64,000 nt of DNA from Solicoccozyma terricola (taxonomy: Eukaryota; Basidiomycota; Tremellomycetes; Filobasidiales; Piskurozymaceae), in assembly GCA_001600875.1 (NCBI GenBank), contig BCLD01000012.1, forward strand, positions 494,287 through 558,286, read 5' to 3'. Position numbers and translations under genes: made by a program. The notes beneath the pieces were generated by a model that saw nothing but the letters and a program-made list of their open reading frames with translations, made no database searches and was not told the origin of the DNA. Below are positions 45,327-62,151 of this stretch, piece after piece (position 1 is the first letter of the stretch; each line of letters begins with the position of its first letter).

Positions 45327-47397
45327 ATGGCGAGCGTCGGTCAGTGCGGTGGTGTGTCTTCGTTCTCTGCAGACAAATCTAACCGCGTTGCTCCGTCACC
45401 AGTCGCCATTCTCGATGTAAAGGGAAAGGTATGGGATCCCGCTTTGCCTATCACCTTTCTGTGATTTATCACTGACATATCGGTCGTCTTCCTCCTTTAG
45501 TCTCTCATTCAGCGGTCTTATCGTGATGACGTCTCCCCAACATACATCGAGCGTTTCCTACCTCTGATTCTCGACATGGAAGAGGACAACGTGCAGGTGA
45601 CGCCTTGTTTCTCAAGCGAAGGTATCAATTACATGCACATCCGACACAATAACTTATATTGTAAGCTAGATGCGCTGCTACTCCCTGTATGGAGACCGTT
45701 GTCCTGATTTCTGAAATACCACAGTGCTCGCAATGTCCAAGCGTAACACTAATGCCGTTGAGATCATCATCTTCCTTCATCGTCTCTGCTCAGTTTGTCT
45801 TTTTGATTGTCATCGCTTTTCGACTAGGACCTTTTGTTTTCTAATAATCGGTCTCTTCCTGATTAGGTACTCACTGAATACTTCAAAGAGCTCGAGGAAG
45901 AGTCTATTCGTGACAACTTTGTGATCATTTATGAACTGTTGGATGAGATGATGGACTTTGGGTATCCCCAAACCACTGAGAGCAAGATCTTGCAGGAGTG
46001 AGCAGTTTCGGGTGGTACATGTGATTGAACGTCGAGTTGTCTACTGATATAACCCTCCATCTGCCTCATTCTCAGATACATCACTCAAGAATCCCATAAG
46101 CTCGAGGTGGTTCGACCACCTGTAGCTGTTACAAATGCCGTTTCATGGAGGTCTGAAGGTATCAGATACCGCAAGAACGAAGTGTTCTTGGATGTTGTGG
46201 AAAGTGTCAACCTGCTGGTAAGTTTGGAAGAACGGCATATCTATCCCTGGACATATATCTGATCGAGAGAACCGACGAATATGAACAGGTCAACGCGGCT
46301 GGAACTGTCATTCGTAGCGAAATCTTGGGTGCTGTCAAGATGAAGTGTTATCTTTCAGGTATGCCGGAGTTGCGATTGGGTTTGAATGACAAGGTAATGT
46401 TTGAAAACACTGGACGAGGTGAGAATTGCAGATGTCTTCGTGTCCGCGTATCGGATCAACTGACGAACGAGCACCCCACCCCAATAGCCGCCCGTGGCAA
46501 GTCCATCGAGATGGAAGACGTCAAATTCCATCAATGTGTTCGACTTGCCCGTTTCGAGAATGATCGTACCATTTCCTTCATACCACCCGACGGTGAATTC
46601 GAATTGATGTCATACCGCTTATCCACGCCTGTCAAGCCGTTGATATGGGTGGAAGCGAGTGTGGAAAGTCATCGTGGAAGTCGAGTGGAATATATGGTCA
46701 AAGTCAAAGGTCAATTCAAGCGGAGAAGTACTGCGAACAACGTAGAGATATACGTGCCGGTTCCGGACGATGCGGATAGTCCCAAGTTCAGGGTGAGGGC
46801 AATGACGCTTTGCTCTCTTAAAGAGCGTATCGCTTATTCACCGTGTTTTGTTCTCGCCAGGCATCTGTCGGATCGGTCGTATACGCGCCGGAGAAGTCTG
46901 CTTTCGTATGGAAGATCAAACAGTTGGGCGGTGCCCGCGAGTATCTTATGCGGGCTCACTTTGGATTGCCAAGCGTTCGAAGCGGTGAGCTTGGATTCCT
47001 TTATTATCATATAGCTATCACTTGCTTAGACACTCTAGACCTTACAGTGGACGAGGTCGACAAGCGGGCACCGATATCCGTCAAGTTTGAAATACCTTAT
47101 TTCACAGTTTCGGGTATTCAGGTGAGGTACTTGAAGATCGTGGAGAAAAGCGGGTACCAGGCCTTGCCATGGGTTAGGGTGAATAGTCTTTTACATTGAA
47201 AATCATGTCCAGGCGAGAAGCTGATGTTTTAGCGGACATCTACCAGTACATCACGCAGAATGGCGACGACTACGTCTTACGAACGGTGAGTGCTCCATAG
47301 TTTGCGGTACTCATCGGTCGCTCTCAGACTGATTGTTCTCGCTCAAATCTTCCAGATCTCGGACGCCAAGACTAGCTCGATCATTACTCCGCTATAA
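45327..47397 (+). CDS. APM1: Clathrin adaptor AP-1 complex medium (mu) subunit
   Basis: Exons: 45327-45339, 45403-45428, 45501-45660, 45725-45792, 45867-45997, 46076-46217, 46289-46418, 46488-46792, 46861-46984, 47048-47178, 47247-47285, 47356-47397; 436 aa. The N-terminal longin part ([18 protein letters not shown]) is followed by the mu homology domain with [35 protein letters not shown], and [20 protein letters not shown]. It ends [13 protein letters not shown] and then a short tail ([13 protein letters not shown]) added by a final 42-nt exon; many AP-1 mu proteins end at or near YxxRT. It recognises YxxPhi signals in cargo at the trans-Golgi and endosomes. Exon 1 is only 13 nt. Confidence 0.93.
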
Positions 47398-47496
47398 CTT
47401 TCGTCGTCAGTTGTACTATACAATAACTTTTTACATGGATATCTCTGTTATCACGAAGCGTAGCCAGGGTCTATGCAGGTTTGCTGTCTGGACGTT

Positions 47497-48529
47497 TCAC
47501 TTCCCTAATCCCTCCTCTCGTTCCATGACGGATTGATCGAGCTTGATCAGGATGACGGTGCGCTGAGGGTATTGATCAGTCGGTACGGTGTGAGCCGTCA
47601 CTCGAGCCGGCTGCAAGGATACGACTCAAGACATTCAGTTCTACAGTAGACATTCATTGTGGTCCAGTGTTGAGGCTCACCACTTCAAGACCATCTAAGA
47701 CTCCTTCGACTATTCCGGCGGTGAAAGCCTCGCAACTTAGTTGAGAGAGGTCTCTCGGGATAGAGATATGTTGCGTTAGAGGCGGCGAATTAAGGGTCAA
47801 CATGTCTTCCAAGATATCGGAATGTCAGCCGGCGTGTTCGAGGTTGGTTGGTCGCTACCACACTTTGTCCTTACATTCGTCTTCTCCTTCGACACTTCGT
47901 TCCAGCCCGTCAGCGGGTCTGCCAAAGCAATATCGGTAGACTTGAGTATGTACGAATTGAAGGATAGGGATTAGACGGTGCTCGCGCTTTGGATCCTGCA
48001 AAAATCGATAACACATCAGCTTGAGCTACATTCCCTGACGACAATGTGGAATCACGGACTTTTAGACCTGCAGCTTGCGCATTCCGAAGGAGGAGTAAGG
48101 AAATGATACGAATTCCAGCTGCATGACCCAGCGTTGATAGTCTGGGTAGTGGAATGTGAGTGGATTGCCGATTGAAATAATCGAAATGGCACGAGCTCAG
48201 TCGACATACCTTCTTTCCAGATCTGCAACACTGTCCACTCGGCTCTGACTATACGACACGATTTCGGCATATAAGAATGCCCATGCTCCCATCCCTACCT
48301 CCGCACCTCTGGTCTTATTCAGTGGACGATCGAGGATGTTGACTGGAGGTGCATTGTTCGGTACCATAGTGGAAGAGAGCGAAGGGTATTGGGTTGAGAG
48401 GTAGGAGGAGGTCCGCTTCGAGCCAGGTGGAGTGTTTGACGCCATGGACGAAGGAATAGAGTAGCGGGAATTTGAAGCACCAGGTGGTGGTGTGGACGAA
48501 GCTGAGGAGAACATCGACTGTCTTGACAT
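47497..48529 (-). CDS. TRS31: TRAPP complex subunit Trs31 (TRAPPC5)
   Basis: Exons (minus strand): 48529-48210, 48141-48060, 47995-47875, 47805-47681, 47610-47497; 253 aa. [104 protein letters not shown] and RTVILIK are Trs31 from start to end. TRAPP tethers ER-Golgi vesicles and activates Ypt1. The N-terminal 60 residues are a Ser/Pro/Thr-rich extension. The start at 48529 gives MSRQSMFSS; an in-frame ATG at 48598 exists. The intron 47996-48059 is also open in frame, so its retention would add residues. The 3' end converges closely on APM1 (100 bp). Confidence 0.9.
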
Positions 48530-48712
48530 GGCGACGGAATGATACAAGTATGGAAAGAGTAGAAATGCGTTGACGACTCGGTGGTCATCGTGCATCAACC
48601 CGGTTCGGTCTCGACGCGTGTTTACAATTCAGTCGTCGGCTGAGAAAGTTGTTGAGCAAGTTGTACCCATGCATCATCACCTTTCTCGTCCCCATCGACA
48701 CTAGAAGCTATC

Positions 48713-50798
48713 ATGCTGGATGAGAGTACAAGGCCTTCCAAACGAGCTAGGATCGATGGGCAATCGGAATTCGTGGTTCCGAAGCCAATCACGGGGGAGT
48801 CATCTACGACGGCGCTCTTACTGCAATGGCTGTCCGACGAAGGAGTATGGATCTCTGACAAGCTACAGTGCAGGCCGATGGGAGATGGAGATGGTTTAGC
48901 TATGTTCGCGACAGACGTGGCAGTACCTCAAGATATCAGTAAGTTTCGTTTTCCCAGCATCCTGCTTCGCCAGATCCACTGACAGCAAACGCCCAACGAC
49001 AGTCGCCAAGATGCCAAAAACTGCTATTATCTCCTACAGGACCAGTCATCTGCCGGCTTTACTCCCACCTCTTACTCTCAAGCAGCTTCCTCCGATCGTC
49101 GTTCTCTCACTCTGCGTGCTATACGAGATTCGACAGGGAAAATTATCAAGGTATCACGGCTACGTTCAGAGTTTGCCGAGTGACTGTGTTCCTCTCGCCA
49201 CACTGTGGGATGTCTATGAGCTGTTTGGAGATGACGGAATGGAGGCATCAAGGTGGTTGATAGGCACGGAGGTGGAGAGAGAAACGAAGAGAATGAAGAA
49301 GGAAGGACATGGAAGGGTAAGTGGACCAATGGAAGGATAGGAATCTGCGGGGACGGGTACTGATGTGAGAAAAGTGCGCGCGCGTCAGGATGACCTTTAC
49401 GAGTATCACGCCGCTACCGCGCCGTCATTCCCACTCACTCCTTCTCATCCATCACCGCCGTCATTCCTTGATCTCCTTCACGCTTACTCTCTCGTGTCAT
49501 CTCGAGCTTTTCAAGTGGATGGGTATCATAGAACTGCATTGGTCCCTTTGGCGGATCTGTTCAATCATCAGGAAGCAAATCATGTTGCTTTCGAGGTTAG
49601 CATACAGAATCTTCCACTCTAGACTTGGATACACTCTCACTGACTTGATTCGTACTGCTGTGGGGTCCGTATGTGATGATGATGATGATGATGATGATGA
49701 TAGTCTGACGACTTCATCTGCCCTCACTGCGGCTCACTCCCTGCTTGTTCTCACGACGAATTGATCGCTCCTTTATCATCCACTACTTCTCCCCGACCTG
49801 CAATTCCTGTTCGACTCTCTCATCTTCCCACGACGCTCCTCGATACCCTGTCTGACCCATCTCAAGATACACTCGATATTGCGGTAATTTCTCCATTCAT
49901 ACCAGGACAAGAAGTGTATAATTCGTATGGAGACCATCTTGGTTGGGCGAAGTTGGTCGCAGAGTATGGGTTCATCGATCAGTCTGATGATAGTGATCCG
50001 ATAGGGAAGATGGGGTTGAGGTTCGATGTGAAAGGACTGCTGAGAGGTGATGAGGAGGACGGAGGGTTAACAGGGAGAGATGATTTCGAAGAGAGGAAGG
50101 TTATATGGAAAAAGGTGGCGAGAAGGATCGCAGAAGACGACTTTATGAATGAAGATAAGGAACTCACTAGGGAGCAGTTGGAAAAGATGGAGGAGGAATC
50201 GTTGTTATTTCATCCGACGACGATGTTGGAAATTGGGAATATCAGCGCAAAGGATTGTTTGGCGATCAATTCGGAAGCTCAGCTGTCGACTTTATTCTTC
50301 GCGTTGGCCGTGGTGGACGTGATAGATGGGGAGATGATTGGAGCAGCGGAGACGGGTGCGATTGTGAATGTGGTGGAGAGGATGATGAAGGTGATTGATC
50401 GGCGATGGCGGATGTCACAGTCGGAGGAGAACGGGGTAGATATCACGACCACAGACGAGAGGGATACCATAGTGGCAAGGGCTGCTTGCAAACGGGTGAT
50501 CGAGGTGATATCAAATCGAATACAGACAACACATCGATCGAGTACCAGGATGTCTGAAATACTGGACGAGCGCGATGTGAGTACAGCGAGAGTTGATAGT
50601 CTGGGCCAGACTGGGCGATGCGAGGCGAGGCGAAGGGAGAGATATGCAATGACATCAAGCTGATGGGTTCGCCTGAAACCCCAGAACCTCCCATATGATC
50701 GACGTCTGACAAGGATGGCGATGTCTCTGCTGATTGAGGAGCGGAGGGTGCTGGAGACTGCGCTGACGAAGATGCAAGAGGTGGTAGAGGGGTTGTAA
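48713..50798 (+). CDS. SET-domain lysine methyltransferase, Rkm4/SETD6-like
   Basis: Exons: 48713-48938, 49003-49316, 49389-49595, 49701-50576, 50685-50798; 578 aa. The split SET domain starts with GDGLAMFATDVAVPQDI (the GxGLFA motif), continues with HRTALVPLADLFNHQEANHV (substrate pocket), and ends in GQEVYNSYGDHLGWAKLVAEYGF (NSYGxxxN-like, then xYGF). The C-terminal helical part is as in Rubisco-LSMT/Rkm4 proteins. Yeast Rkm4 methylates ribosomal protein L42; the target here is inferred. A CPHC...C segment sits in the insert after NHVAFE. The intron 49596-49700 ends in a GAT microsatellite that abuts the acceptor. Divergent from TRS31 with about 180 bp between start codons. Confidence 0.85.
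49676..49699 (+). repeat. GAT trinucleotide repeat abutting a 3' splice site
   Basis: It occupies the last 25 nt of the SET-gene intron 49596-49700 and ends ATGATAG at the acceptor, so the polypyrimidine tract is absent. Confidence 0.8.
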
Positions 50799-51132
50799 CT
50801 GTGGTCGGGGGGGTTGTGGACGGTGGCGGTGGCGGTGGCGGTGGCGAATGAATATTTCACGTGTCAGTTTGATTCAGAGGACGTGTCATCGTCTGATGTT
50901 CACCGCGACAATGCCTGCAACGGCTGCGGCTCACAAGCACCTCTTCTACATCATCACCAATATCCACATCCATCGCCCCATCCCCACTCCATCTGTCGCC
51001 AGTGCTCTGCTCATCGTCAGAGACGCTTAAGCTGCTGGTTCGTCCTTCCACGTCGTCCTTTTTTGACATCAATCAGCAACCCCAACCAAGCCCAGTCGCG
51101 CCAACACCAGTCGTCGCCACATATACTTCACG
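50799..51132 (+). promoter_or_regulatory. CDC48: CDC48 promoter with GGTGGC hexamer array
   Basis: About 330 bp. GGTGGC repeats run over 50821-50846, the same hexamer as at 37510-37534. The rest is C/T-rich up to the ATG, typical of strong fungal promoters. Confidence 0.4.
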
Positions 51133-54800
<3,668 letters not shown>

Positions 54801-54997
54801 GGCCCAAGGTAATGCCAAGGTAATAGCGAACGAAGTAGGCGAAACAAGGGTTTCCTTAAAACAGCCGTTAGAAGATGCGCTTTAAAGATACTTCTTCCTC
54901 CTCAATTGTTCTAGCACTATGTTAATGATCATCTTTCTCGGATCAAGATTGGCATACAACTATGCGTGTTCCATGCACTAGCCTAAATAATACATGT

Positions 54998-56765
54998 TTA
55001 CGCCCTGGCCTGATCTATCACCCCGTCTATCGTGACAACTTCCGTAACTTCCACATCGCCCTCAGATGCTGTCTCATCTATTATAAGTGCTTCGTTATTC
55101 CGCTCTGACAAACCCTCGTTTCCCATTAACCCGAATCCAACGAGGACCAACGCAGCTCCGATGATGGACTGAATGGTTGTTGTGCCCGTGGAGCCGCGCA
55201 AGATATCTCCAAGCATTGCCAAAGGTATAGTCAGTGAGAGGCCAACAGTGACGACTGTAAGTTTCAGTGTTAGTTTGAGCTCTTGGGAACAGCCGCATCA
55301 GACCTCCTACCACTTACCAACAGGCGTTGTCTTCAGCATCGCCAACACATAGAGATAATCCGAGCTAAGGGTAATGATCATGTTGATAGCACATACAGTC
55401 CAGTCTTCCGGTCTTGATGGTAGATTGAATCTTTCAATGTTCAAGACATGGAGGATAGGGATGAGAGGTAGGAGGATTATGGTGTTGAACATTCCCACAA
55501 ACCTATGATGGTTAAGTTCATGAGCAATTGGACGTTGTGAATGAGACGAATAGACTCACCCAAAGAACAACTGCATGTTTATCCGCTCCTCGTGACCTAT
55601 TTTCACCTTCAAGAAGATCACATAAAGTGCATAGCAGAACGCGCTCAGAAGTGCTAGCATGTCGCCGAGAAACGGGTTACGCGGAGTGCGTGAAACTGGG
55701 TCGTTGATCCCTTGTAAAGCATCAGACGTGGAGGATGAGGAGATCAGGGAGTCGGAGTGGGTAACGAGGAGAAGGCCTATGAAACTGTTCGTTGAAGATA
55801 ATGAGCGGTGAATCTCCAAACGGCAATAAAGTAGAGGGAACGTGAATTCACCTTGCTAATACAGCCAAAACTTTAGGTCTGGTGAACGTCTCTACGCCGG
55901 CTAGCCTTCCTAGTCCAAGAGTAAAAAATCCTGTTCATCCAGCAAGTCGCCATCAGCCTCATCCCTTCCTGCGTTCCGTACCAAACAACACCCACCACTC
56001 ATGCCGGCCAAAATCGTCGAACTCCCAACACTTGTGAGACCCAAACTAGCATTCAACGACCAATTCGCTGCCATCCACGCCAAACAGAATATCGCTGCTA
56101 GTCTAGCAGTTTCAGGCGTAGTAAGGGGTGTCATATCTTCCTCTGGAGTAGGCGTCGGAGGGATTTCAAAAGAAGGAGGACGATTGTGGGAGAATGAGAG
56201 ACGATGGCCTCCCGGAAGCTCTGATACTATCGCCAATGGACTGGAGGATTGTGTGGCTCCGATCGATTGATTGATGACAAGAGCAGGTGAAGGAGACAGG
56301 CTCCTTATCATGGAAGTTGATCTTCTGCCCGTCAGGCGTTTATGAGGGAGAGAAGGGTCTACATCGAAAGACAGAGAGGAACGAGGAATAGAGCTGTAGC
56401 TGCCTGATTCGGGATTGTTGTTGGAAGTTCTTCGCCATCGTCGATAAGCAAACGGGAGGAGGTAGAAGGTGAAAGATGCGGTATTCAGGTACGTTATCCT
56501 GTTTCCCAACGATGGTTCGTATTTCCAAGTCAGCTTTCTCAGAGACGAGGTGGCTTCCAGTCACCGTCACTCACAGAAATGGCTGATCAAATCCACCACT
56601 CAGGAGATCACTGGTTATGAAGCTCGAAAATGTCCATAACACTACGACGCAGAGGAGTAGGAGAACACCGCTAACGAACTTGCGTCCCGATTGTGAGAGA
56701 TTGGGCGATGGCATAATGGCGGATGATGAGTCCTTCTTGGCAAGGAGTGACGAAGATTCTGACAT
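54998..56765 (-). CDS. Drug/metabolite transporter, SLC35F5 / yeast YML018C type
   Basis: Exons (minus strand): 56765-56575, 56498-55996, 55930-55852, 55784-55560, 55502-55318, 55254-54998; 479 aa. About ten hydrophobic helices are seen: VSGVLLLLCVVVLWTFSSF, ITYLNTASFTFYLLPF, ARLAAIFCLAWMAANWSLN, FFTLGLGRLAGV, FIGLLLVTHSD, MLALLSAFCYALYVIFLK, FVGMFNTIILLPLIPIL, and VGLSLTIPLAMLGDILRG, with others between them. ANWSLNASLGLTSVGSSTIL is the conserved EamA core of the SLC35F3/4/5 group. The loop after helix 2 holds about 110 polar residues. The family is vacuolar or Golgi; a thiamine or nucleotide-sugar substrate is only a guess. Same strand as BEM3, 400 bp apart. Confidence 0.87.
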
Positions 56766-57166
56766 GCGGATGAGGTCGGTTGTATGGGCTGATGGACGGG
56801 GTCAAGGATGCATTGCTGCTGTCCACTTGGGGGGGAGGAGAGATGGATGGTCTTTCGGACGGTCGGACGACTGAAATTATCGCGTGCTCAGCCAAACGCC
56901 CACGCGACGGCAACAAGGCCAAACAACGGTCACCACCTCCTTCATCGAGGGGTCGGTCGGTCATCCATAGCGGCCATACAGCCTAGCAAGATATCATCGG
57001 GCTGCTATGAACTAGGTTTTGGATCTCATCCATCCCACTCGCATCCGTACACACCTCTCAGAGGCGGTATTCCACAAATGCTACAATATTACTCTATCGA
57101 ATCCAGAGTGAAGCCGAGAGGTGGATAGATTTGCATGCCATCCACGGCTGGGCGAATGACAACGTC
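56766..57166 (-). promoter_or_regulatory. Promoter of the SLC35F-like transporter and BEM3 3' UTR
   Basis: About 400 bp between two minus-strand genes. I see no TATA box and no repeat beyond short GGTCGGTCGGTC at 56952-56963. Confidence 0.35.
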
Positions 57167-60100
57167 CTAACCTGGGATATAATCTGGACCACCTGGTCGA
57201 TGTTCTTGGCGATGTTCTTGGCCTGTTGCCATGCTGCTTCCATGATCCGAGCTGAATTGTGACTCGTCGACATCCGATTCTTCTATTTGCTCTGGATGAG
57301 ATGACGGGGAATAAGAATCCCACCTGTTCGTGATACGATATTATCAACTCACCAGCCAGTACCCTCCCGCTCGTACCCAGCATCGCATCCACACCACTCG
57401 CGGCATAAATCTGACTGTTCCTATGTTTTCCTCCAGGCTGCTTAGCTTCGACTTTATCAACATCGTGAGTGGTCGAATAGGTAGCCATCGCCTCAGCGTC
57501 GTCGTCCACTGCGAGATCGGATGGCAGTGGAACGTCGGAGGAGACGTCGAAGATGGCTCGGAAGTGAGTTACGAGATCGGAGAAGATACCGGCGGGTATG
57601 CCTGTCGGGTTCGGTTGCGATTGCGTCAGCCTCGGAATAGCATAGACATCTTGTATTGCGACTCACCCAGCGTAGGCGAAAACACAATCCCGATATTCCT
57701 CAAGTTCATTTTATTCTCTTCCGAATTACCCACGATGAGGATGAGATGACTGGTAAGAGCCCGTAAGAGGCTGTAATTGTTCGGCGGAAGCTCTGAGACG
57801 AGCTTGGCTAGCTCTGCAACTCGCTCTTCGCTACTGATGAGGTCTGTGAGGGCACGGCTCGTGTGAGAATACATCAACACAAACTCCCAGGATGTGCACT
57901 CACCCATCACCGCCAGGAACTTCATATGTAGCTCCCGGGTTAGTAAACTTGTCGGCAGATCACGGAAGAAGAGCTTGAGTAATCCCGAAATGGCGTGCAG
58001 GTCCCATCGTTCGTCGACGGCGAGAAGATCAATGTCACCTTCTGCATTGAACCGATCCTTCAACGCCTTGATCACCGCAGAACTACCACTCAGACGGAAG
58101 ATGCCCTCCTCTGACTTTGCACCCCTCTCCTCGAGGTACAGGATGCATCGGAAGACAACCGCAGGGAGATTTGCGATGCTAGCAACCGCGATAGAGTCTT
58201 CGAGCGGAACTCCAAAGACTGGCGGTGGAGGCAAGGCTGTTGGTGTCGCCGCGGTCCCTGACTTGCCAAATCCCCAGAATCGTCCAGACTTTGCTTTGCG
58301 CTCTCGATCATATTGTCCTTCGGGTGGGGTAATCTTGCCGCCAAATTTGAACCCGGTGGGGATGGCCATACCTCCTTGAGGTCCTGAGATCTTATCACGG
58401 TAGAGTGGCGCCTGTTCCGGGGACGGTGGTACCTGCCGTGTGGCGACATTGGAGACCGAACGCGGAGCTTGTGGCGGGTGTTGCTCCTGTTGCGGCACTT
58501 CATTGCCAGGCGGACGTGTAAAGGGAGGTAGACCTCTTGGAGGTGGCATCATACTCTGCCGCTTATTTCGTATTGGCGTTGGCTCTTGAGCACGAGCTCC
58601 TCGTTCGTGCGAGCGATCAATCGAGGCGGCTCCGGCGCGTATTTGTCTTTCCAAGTCAGAAGGCAAAGAGGAAGAAAGTGAATGGGTTACGCTGGGCACC
58701 GATGACAAGCTAGCCTGCTTTGCCTGATGACGGACTGTCGGGCCCTCGTACATCGGCGGCGGCGTCGAGCGCATTCCCATGTGGCTGTTAGAAGGGTCGA
58801 TGTCTTCTTCAATTTCTGATTTGTCGTCCTTCGATGGCTGAAGCGTTGGTTGCGATGTGCTCTTCAGCACAGGAGGCTGCTCATCTCTGGCCGCCTTTTG
58901 ATGACCGCGGCCGACTGGTAATTTGTCGCTAGCGACACTCGATCCTGTTCCTCTTCTGGATACAGCTGTGTGATCTTCCATCTTCACATCTTTCAGTATC
59001 GGCATTGTCGTCCGCCCAGGGGCAGGATTCCGTGGATCGCCATGGATGAACCTGACCAGCATGTTCACCCAAGAGTCCCTCTCATCGTCGCTCTCCGCGC
59101 AAAGAACATGGCGACTTTGGCTTGCTGATGTCTTGCCCGCTTCAATGATCAAGAAAGCGTGCAGATGAGCTTTGGTGTCTTGTGTATCGATAGCATTCTT
59201 GTGTTGACGCCCGATCTGAGCCCCTGAGATGGGAATTGTACCTAGGTGAGAGCCGCCACGGTTCTCGTAATAATGTAGCGATTGGCCTTCAAGGACGAAA
59301 AAGCGACTTTGCCAACTGTTGGACAATATGTGAGACAGAATCGCCTTTGGTAAGGGCGAGCTTAGGGAACTCACCGTCCGAACGCCTTGCCGCGTTTGGT
59401 CAGGTACCCAGACTTGACGGCACCGTCGCTGGATATTTTATTGGACGCCATATCCTCGCGGATGACATTGGTCAATAGAAATTCACATAATTCAGTCTTG
59501 TCGCCAAGTGGAGCTGTCAATAGGGATTGCAGGTAGATTTCCAAAGTGGCCTTGCGCTGATCTACCTTGGTAGGAGCAAAATCTTTCCACGACTTGCCAT
59601 CGGGCAACGCTGCAATGCCAGCAGCCTTGACTTCTTTTCTGCCACCAATATTCGATTTGACGTTGGTGTCAAGTTCCAAAAACGCGCTGAACAGCTTGGC
59701 CACGTTCCACGTGTACGTTTGGGAACTTCCCGGTGCACGAACGGAAACGCCGACGACGAAACACAAGACATCCTTGCCGAGGGCGTTGGGAGCAATCTTG
59801 GATGAAGCGATGGTGCAGCGAGTGAAGGGAAGGAGTTGCGGGGTGAATTTTGAAGGTGGTCTGTTGATGATGTTGAGTTTTAATCGCGATTGACTTGAGG
59901 GGTGGTCATCCTGACTGTCAGAGGCAAATGACTGTTGCCGTAATGGTCCTGACGACCCGTGACGAAGGATCGGAGGCTTGACTTCTTGCAGCTGGGGTTG
60001 AACTGGTTGCCGTTCGGCTTCCGTGTTCTCGTTCTCGTGGGAGGTTAATATTCTCTCTTGCGGCTCTTGACTCTCAGCGTCATGCTGGTAAGGCGTATTA

Positions 60101-61615
60101 GGTTGAGGGGACCCGCTCACGGTTACTTCGTCCTTCATGAGGCTACTTCTCTCCGAGGCGGAATCCAACTCGAGGAATGACCGAGGATCTTGCTCACTGA
60201 GCTGTTTCTCGGTATCAAACGGAGCACGACTGCTAGAATCCGCCATCGCCTCCTGCGGCGCCGGTATCGTGGGAAAGTTCCTACTCTCTGGTTTGGCCCT
60301 TATCGTTAACATCTCTTCAAGCTCCGGCTGGTAGGCAATTCGGCTGTCTGAGATGGGTGGCGGGCATGCAAATGTAGTGGCGATGGATGCCGCTGGAAGG
60401 AGGGCGGCGCGTGGGGTGTCTTCCGAGGGAGACGTCATTGTCGGAGAAACGACATGTAAAGAGACGGGTGTCCGAAGCTGCTCAGGAGGCGGCGGGTGGT
60501 TGGGAGGCAACTGCCCCTCTGCACGATTCGCGGCCCTCGATCTTGCTGGACTCTTTGGCTTGAAGGCTGGTGATGGAGTTACAAGAGTCGACATGGACGT
60601 TCCACTTCCTTCACGATTCGTTGCTCTTGTCTCCTTCGCATACTCCTCGACCTCTCGCATCGCCAACGAATCCGCATTGGAGTCCGAATGATGCCTAGTC
60701 AACGCGGGTCTATCCGCGGTAGATGAGGAATGGATCATCTCTACGTGTTCTTCCCCGAAAATCGGCGCAGGTGCCATCCCGCCCATCCTCTGCTTATGTG
60801 CTCTATTGTGATCCTGTATGCCAAGTCCAACCGCGCTAACGCTATTCGGTATACCTCGCGGTTGGCCATCGGCGAGTGAGCGGTTTGAATTTCGACTGAG
60901 CAGGGCATGGTTGCTGTTGGATGATGCTTCAAGATGAGCGAGTTGATAAGTCGCTCGATCACGCTCCGAACGAAGACGATCTACGTCTTTCTGCATCGTA
61001 GTTGTTTGAGCTCGTTGTTTCTCCATCAACTTCCAGAGTTGAGCGTTCTGTGTGGCCTGAAAGTTGTGGGCGATGGGGTCGGTCAGGGCAGTATACCATG
61101 AGGGCGAGCGGCGGCGGCAAACTACTCACCAGAGTGTTCCTCTCTGCCAACAGCAAGTCCACCATCCGACCTGTATCCCCACCACACTGCCTTTCAACCG
61201 ACGTTTTTTCCCAAATAATATTGTCTGCGCCTCTAGGACTAGGCGGTGTATTCCCGCCGTTTACTCCTTGACCCATGCCTCGTCCTCCCACCCTCGGTGA
61301 CGCAAAAGCACCCCGAGAATTCGCAGATGGCGATGACGCAGAGGAAGATGACGCTGCCGATGGAAGGGAAGGAGAGTTGGTTGCTAGTCGAGTCGGGGCT
61401 TCAGGGATGAGGATGGTTGGGAAATCATGATGATTCGTAGGTGTCCGTGGATGGAACAGAGGGGGACTGGGAAGTGTTACTGTGAATTGCGTATCGTATT
61501 GGTTGACAGGTGCATTGTAGTCGGGTGGGGATGCTGTTGCAAGGAGGTTAGAGACGGTGATTCACGTATTTGGTATGACCAGCGACTTACCATGTCCCAG
61601 ATCCGTGCTACCCAT
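57167..61615 (-). CDS. BEM3: Rho GTPase-activating protein with PX and PH domains, Bem3 type
   Basis: Exons (minus strand): 61615-61591, 61533-61130, 61056-59375, 59315-57904, 57843-57667, 57601-57353, 57282-57167; 1354 aa. A Ser/Pro-rich N-terminus with a short coiled coil (MQKDVDRLRSERDRATYQL) precedes three domains. The PX domain ends IYLQSLL near residue 650. The PH domain (SGYLTKRGKAFGRWQSRFFV) is split by an intron. The RhoGAP domain (about 1066-1270) has the Arg finger in EEGIFRLSGSS and NKMNLRNIGIVFSPTLG. Bem3 inactivates Cdc42 to control polarity and septins. The end is uncertain: I stop at TAG 57167-57169, though a short downstream exon is possible. Exon 5 was placed by phase (DLISSEERV). 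Confidence 0.9.
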
Positions 61616-62151
61616 TACATGTACACCTGGTTGATCGCACCACTATCAACGAGCTCCCACGGGGGGCACCCAGCGGGTCTTCTCGCCGGGGTTGCTTGGT
61701 CGGGTCAGGAGTGGGGTGCCGAGTCCGCTATTTAGGGATGCGTACGCGCTGAAGTAGCTTCGCAGAGACTTGTGTGTTTCTCCAGAGCTTCAAAGTAGAC
61801 TCCGCTTCACCGTCTCAAACCCCAGCTCGTGTGTTGTGACAGTCGGTGTTGAAACACGACCCCGTGCCTCGATTACAGCTCCGCCACGGTTTTTCCTCTG
61901 AGTAGTAGCTGGAAGAATGTGTAGGGAGATGATCAGACCAGTATCTGAGCGTGCGAGATGTATGATGCTGGACGTTGTGGACCACCCTGCTACGTTTGCA
62001 TACCATCACCATCAACGCTTTCCTTCCCCTTGTTTGTCCAACTTCACATCGCGTGGGTCACCGACAAGTACGCGCCGCGGTTTCGGCGTTGCCGGGGGTC
62101 TTCTCTGGCCCTCAGTTCATATTCAAACGCGGCGGTCATCATCAGCGAATT
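61616..62151. promoter_or_regulatory. BEM3 promoter and region upstream of tRNA-Phe
   Basis: About 535 bp. An open frame crosses part of it and the tRNA but shows no protein resemblance there. No clear TATA box or repeat seen. Confidence 0.35.

Noticed and set aside
57081..57166. Extra 3' exon of BEM3 after a 24-nt intron
   Set aside because: 24 nt is too short for an intron here; the in-frame TAG at 57167 is simpler, though a longer intron ending at CGATAG remains possible.
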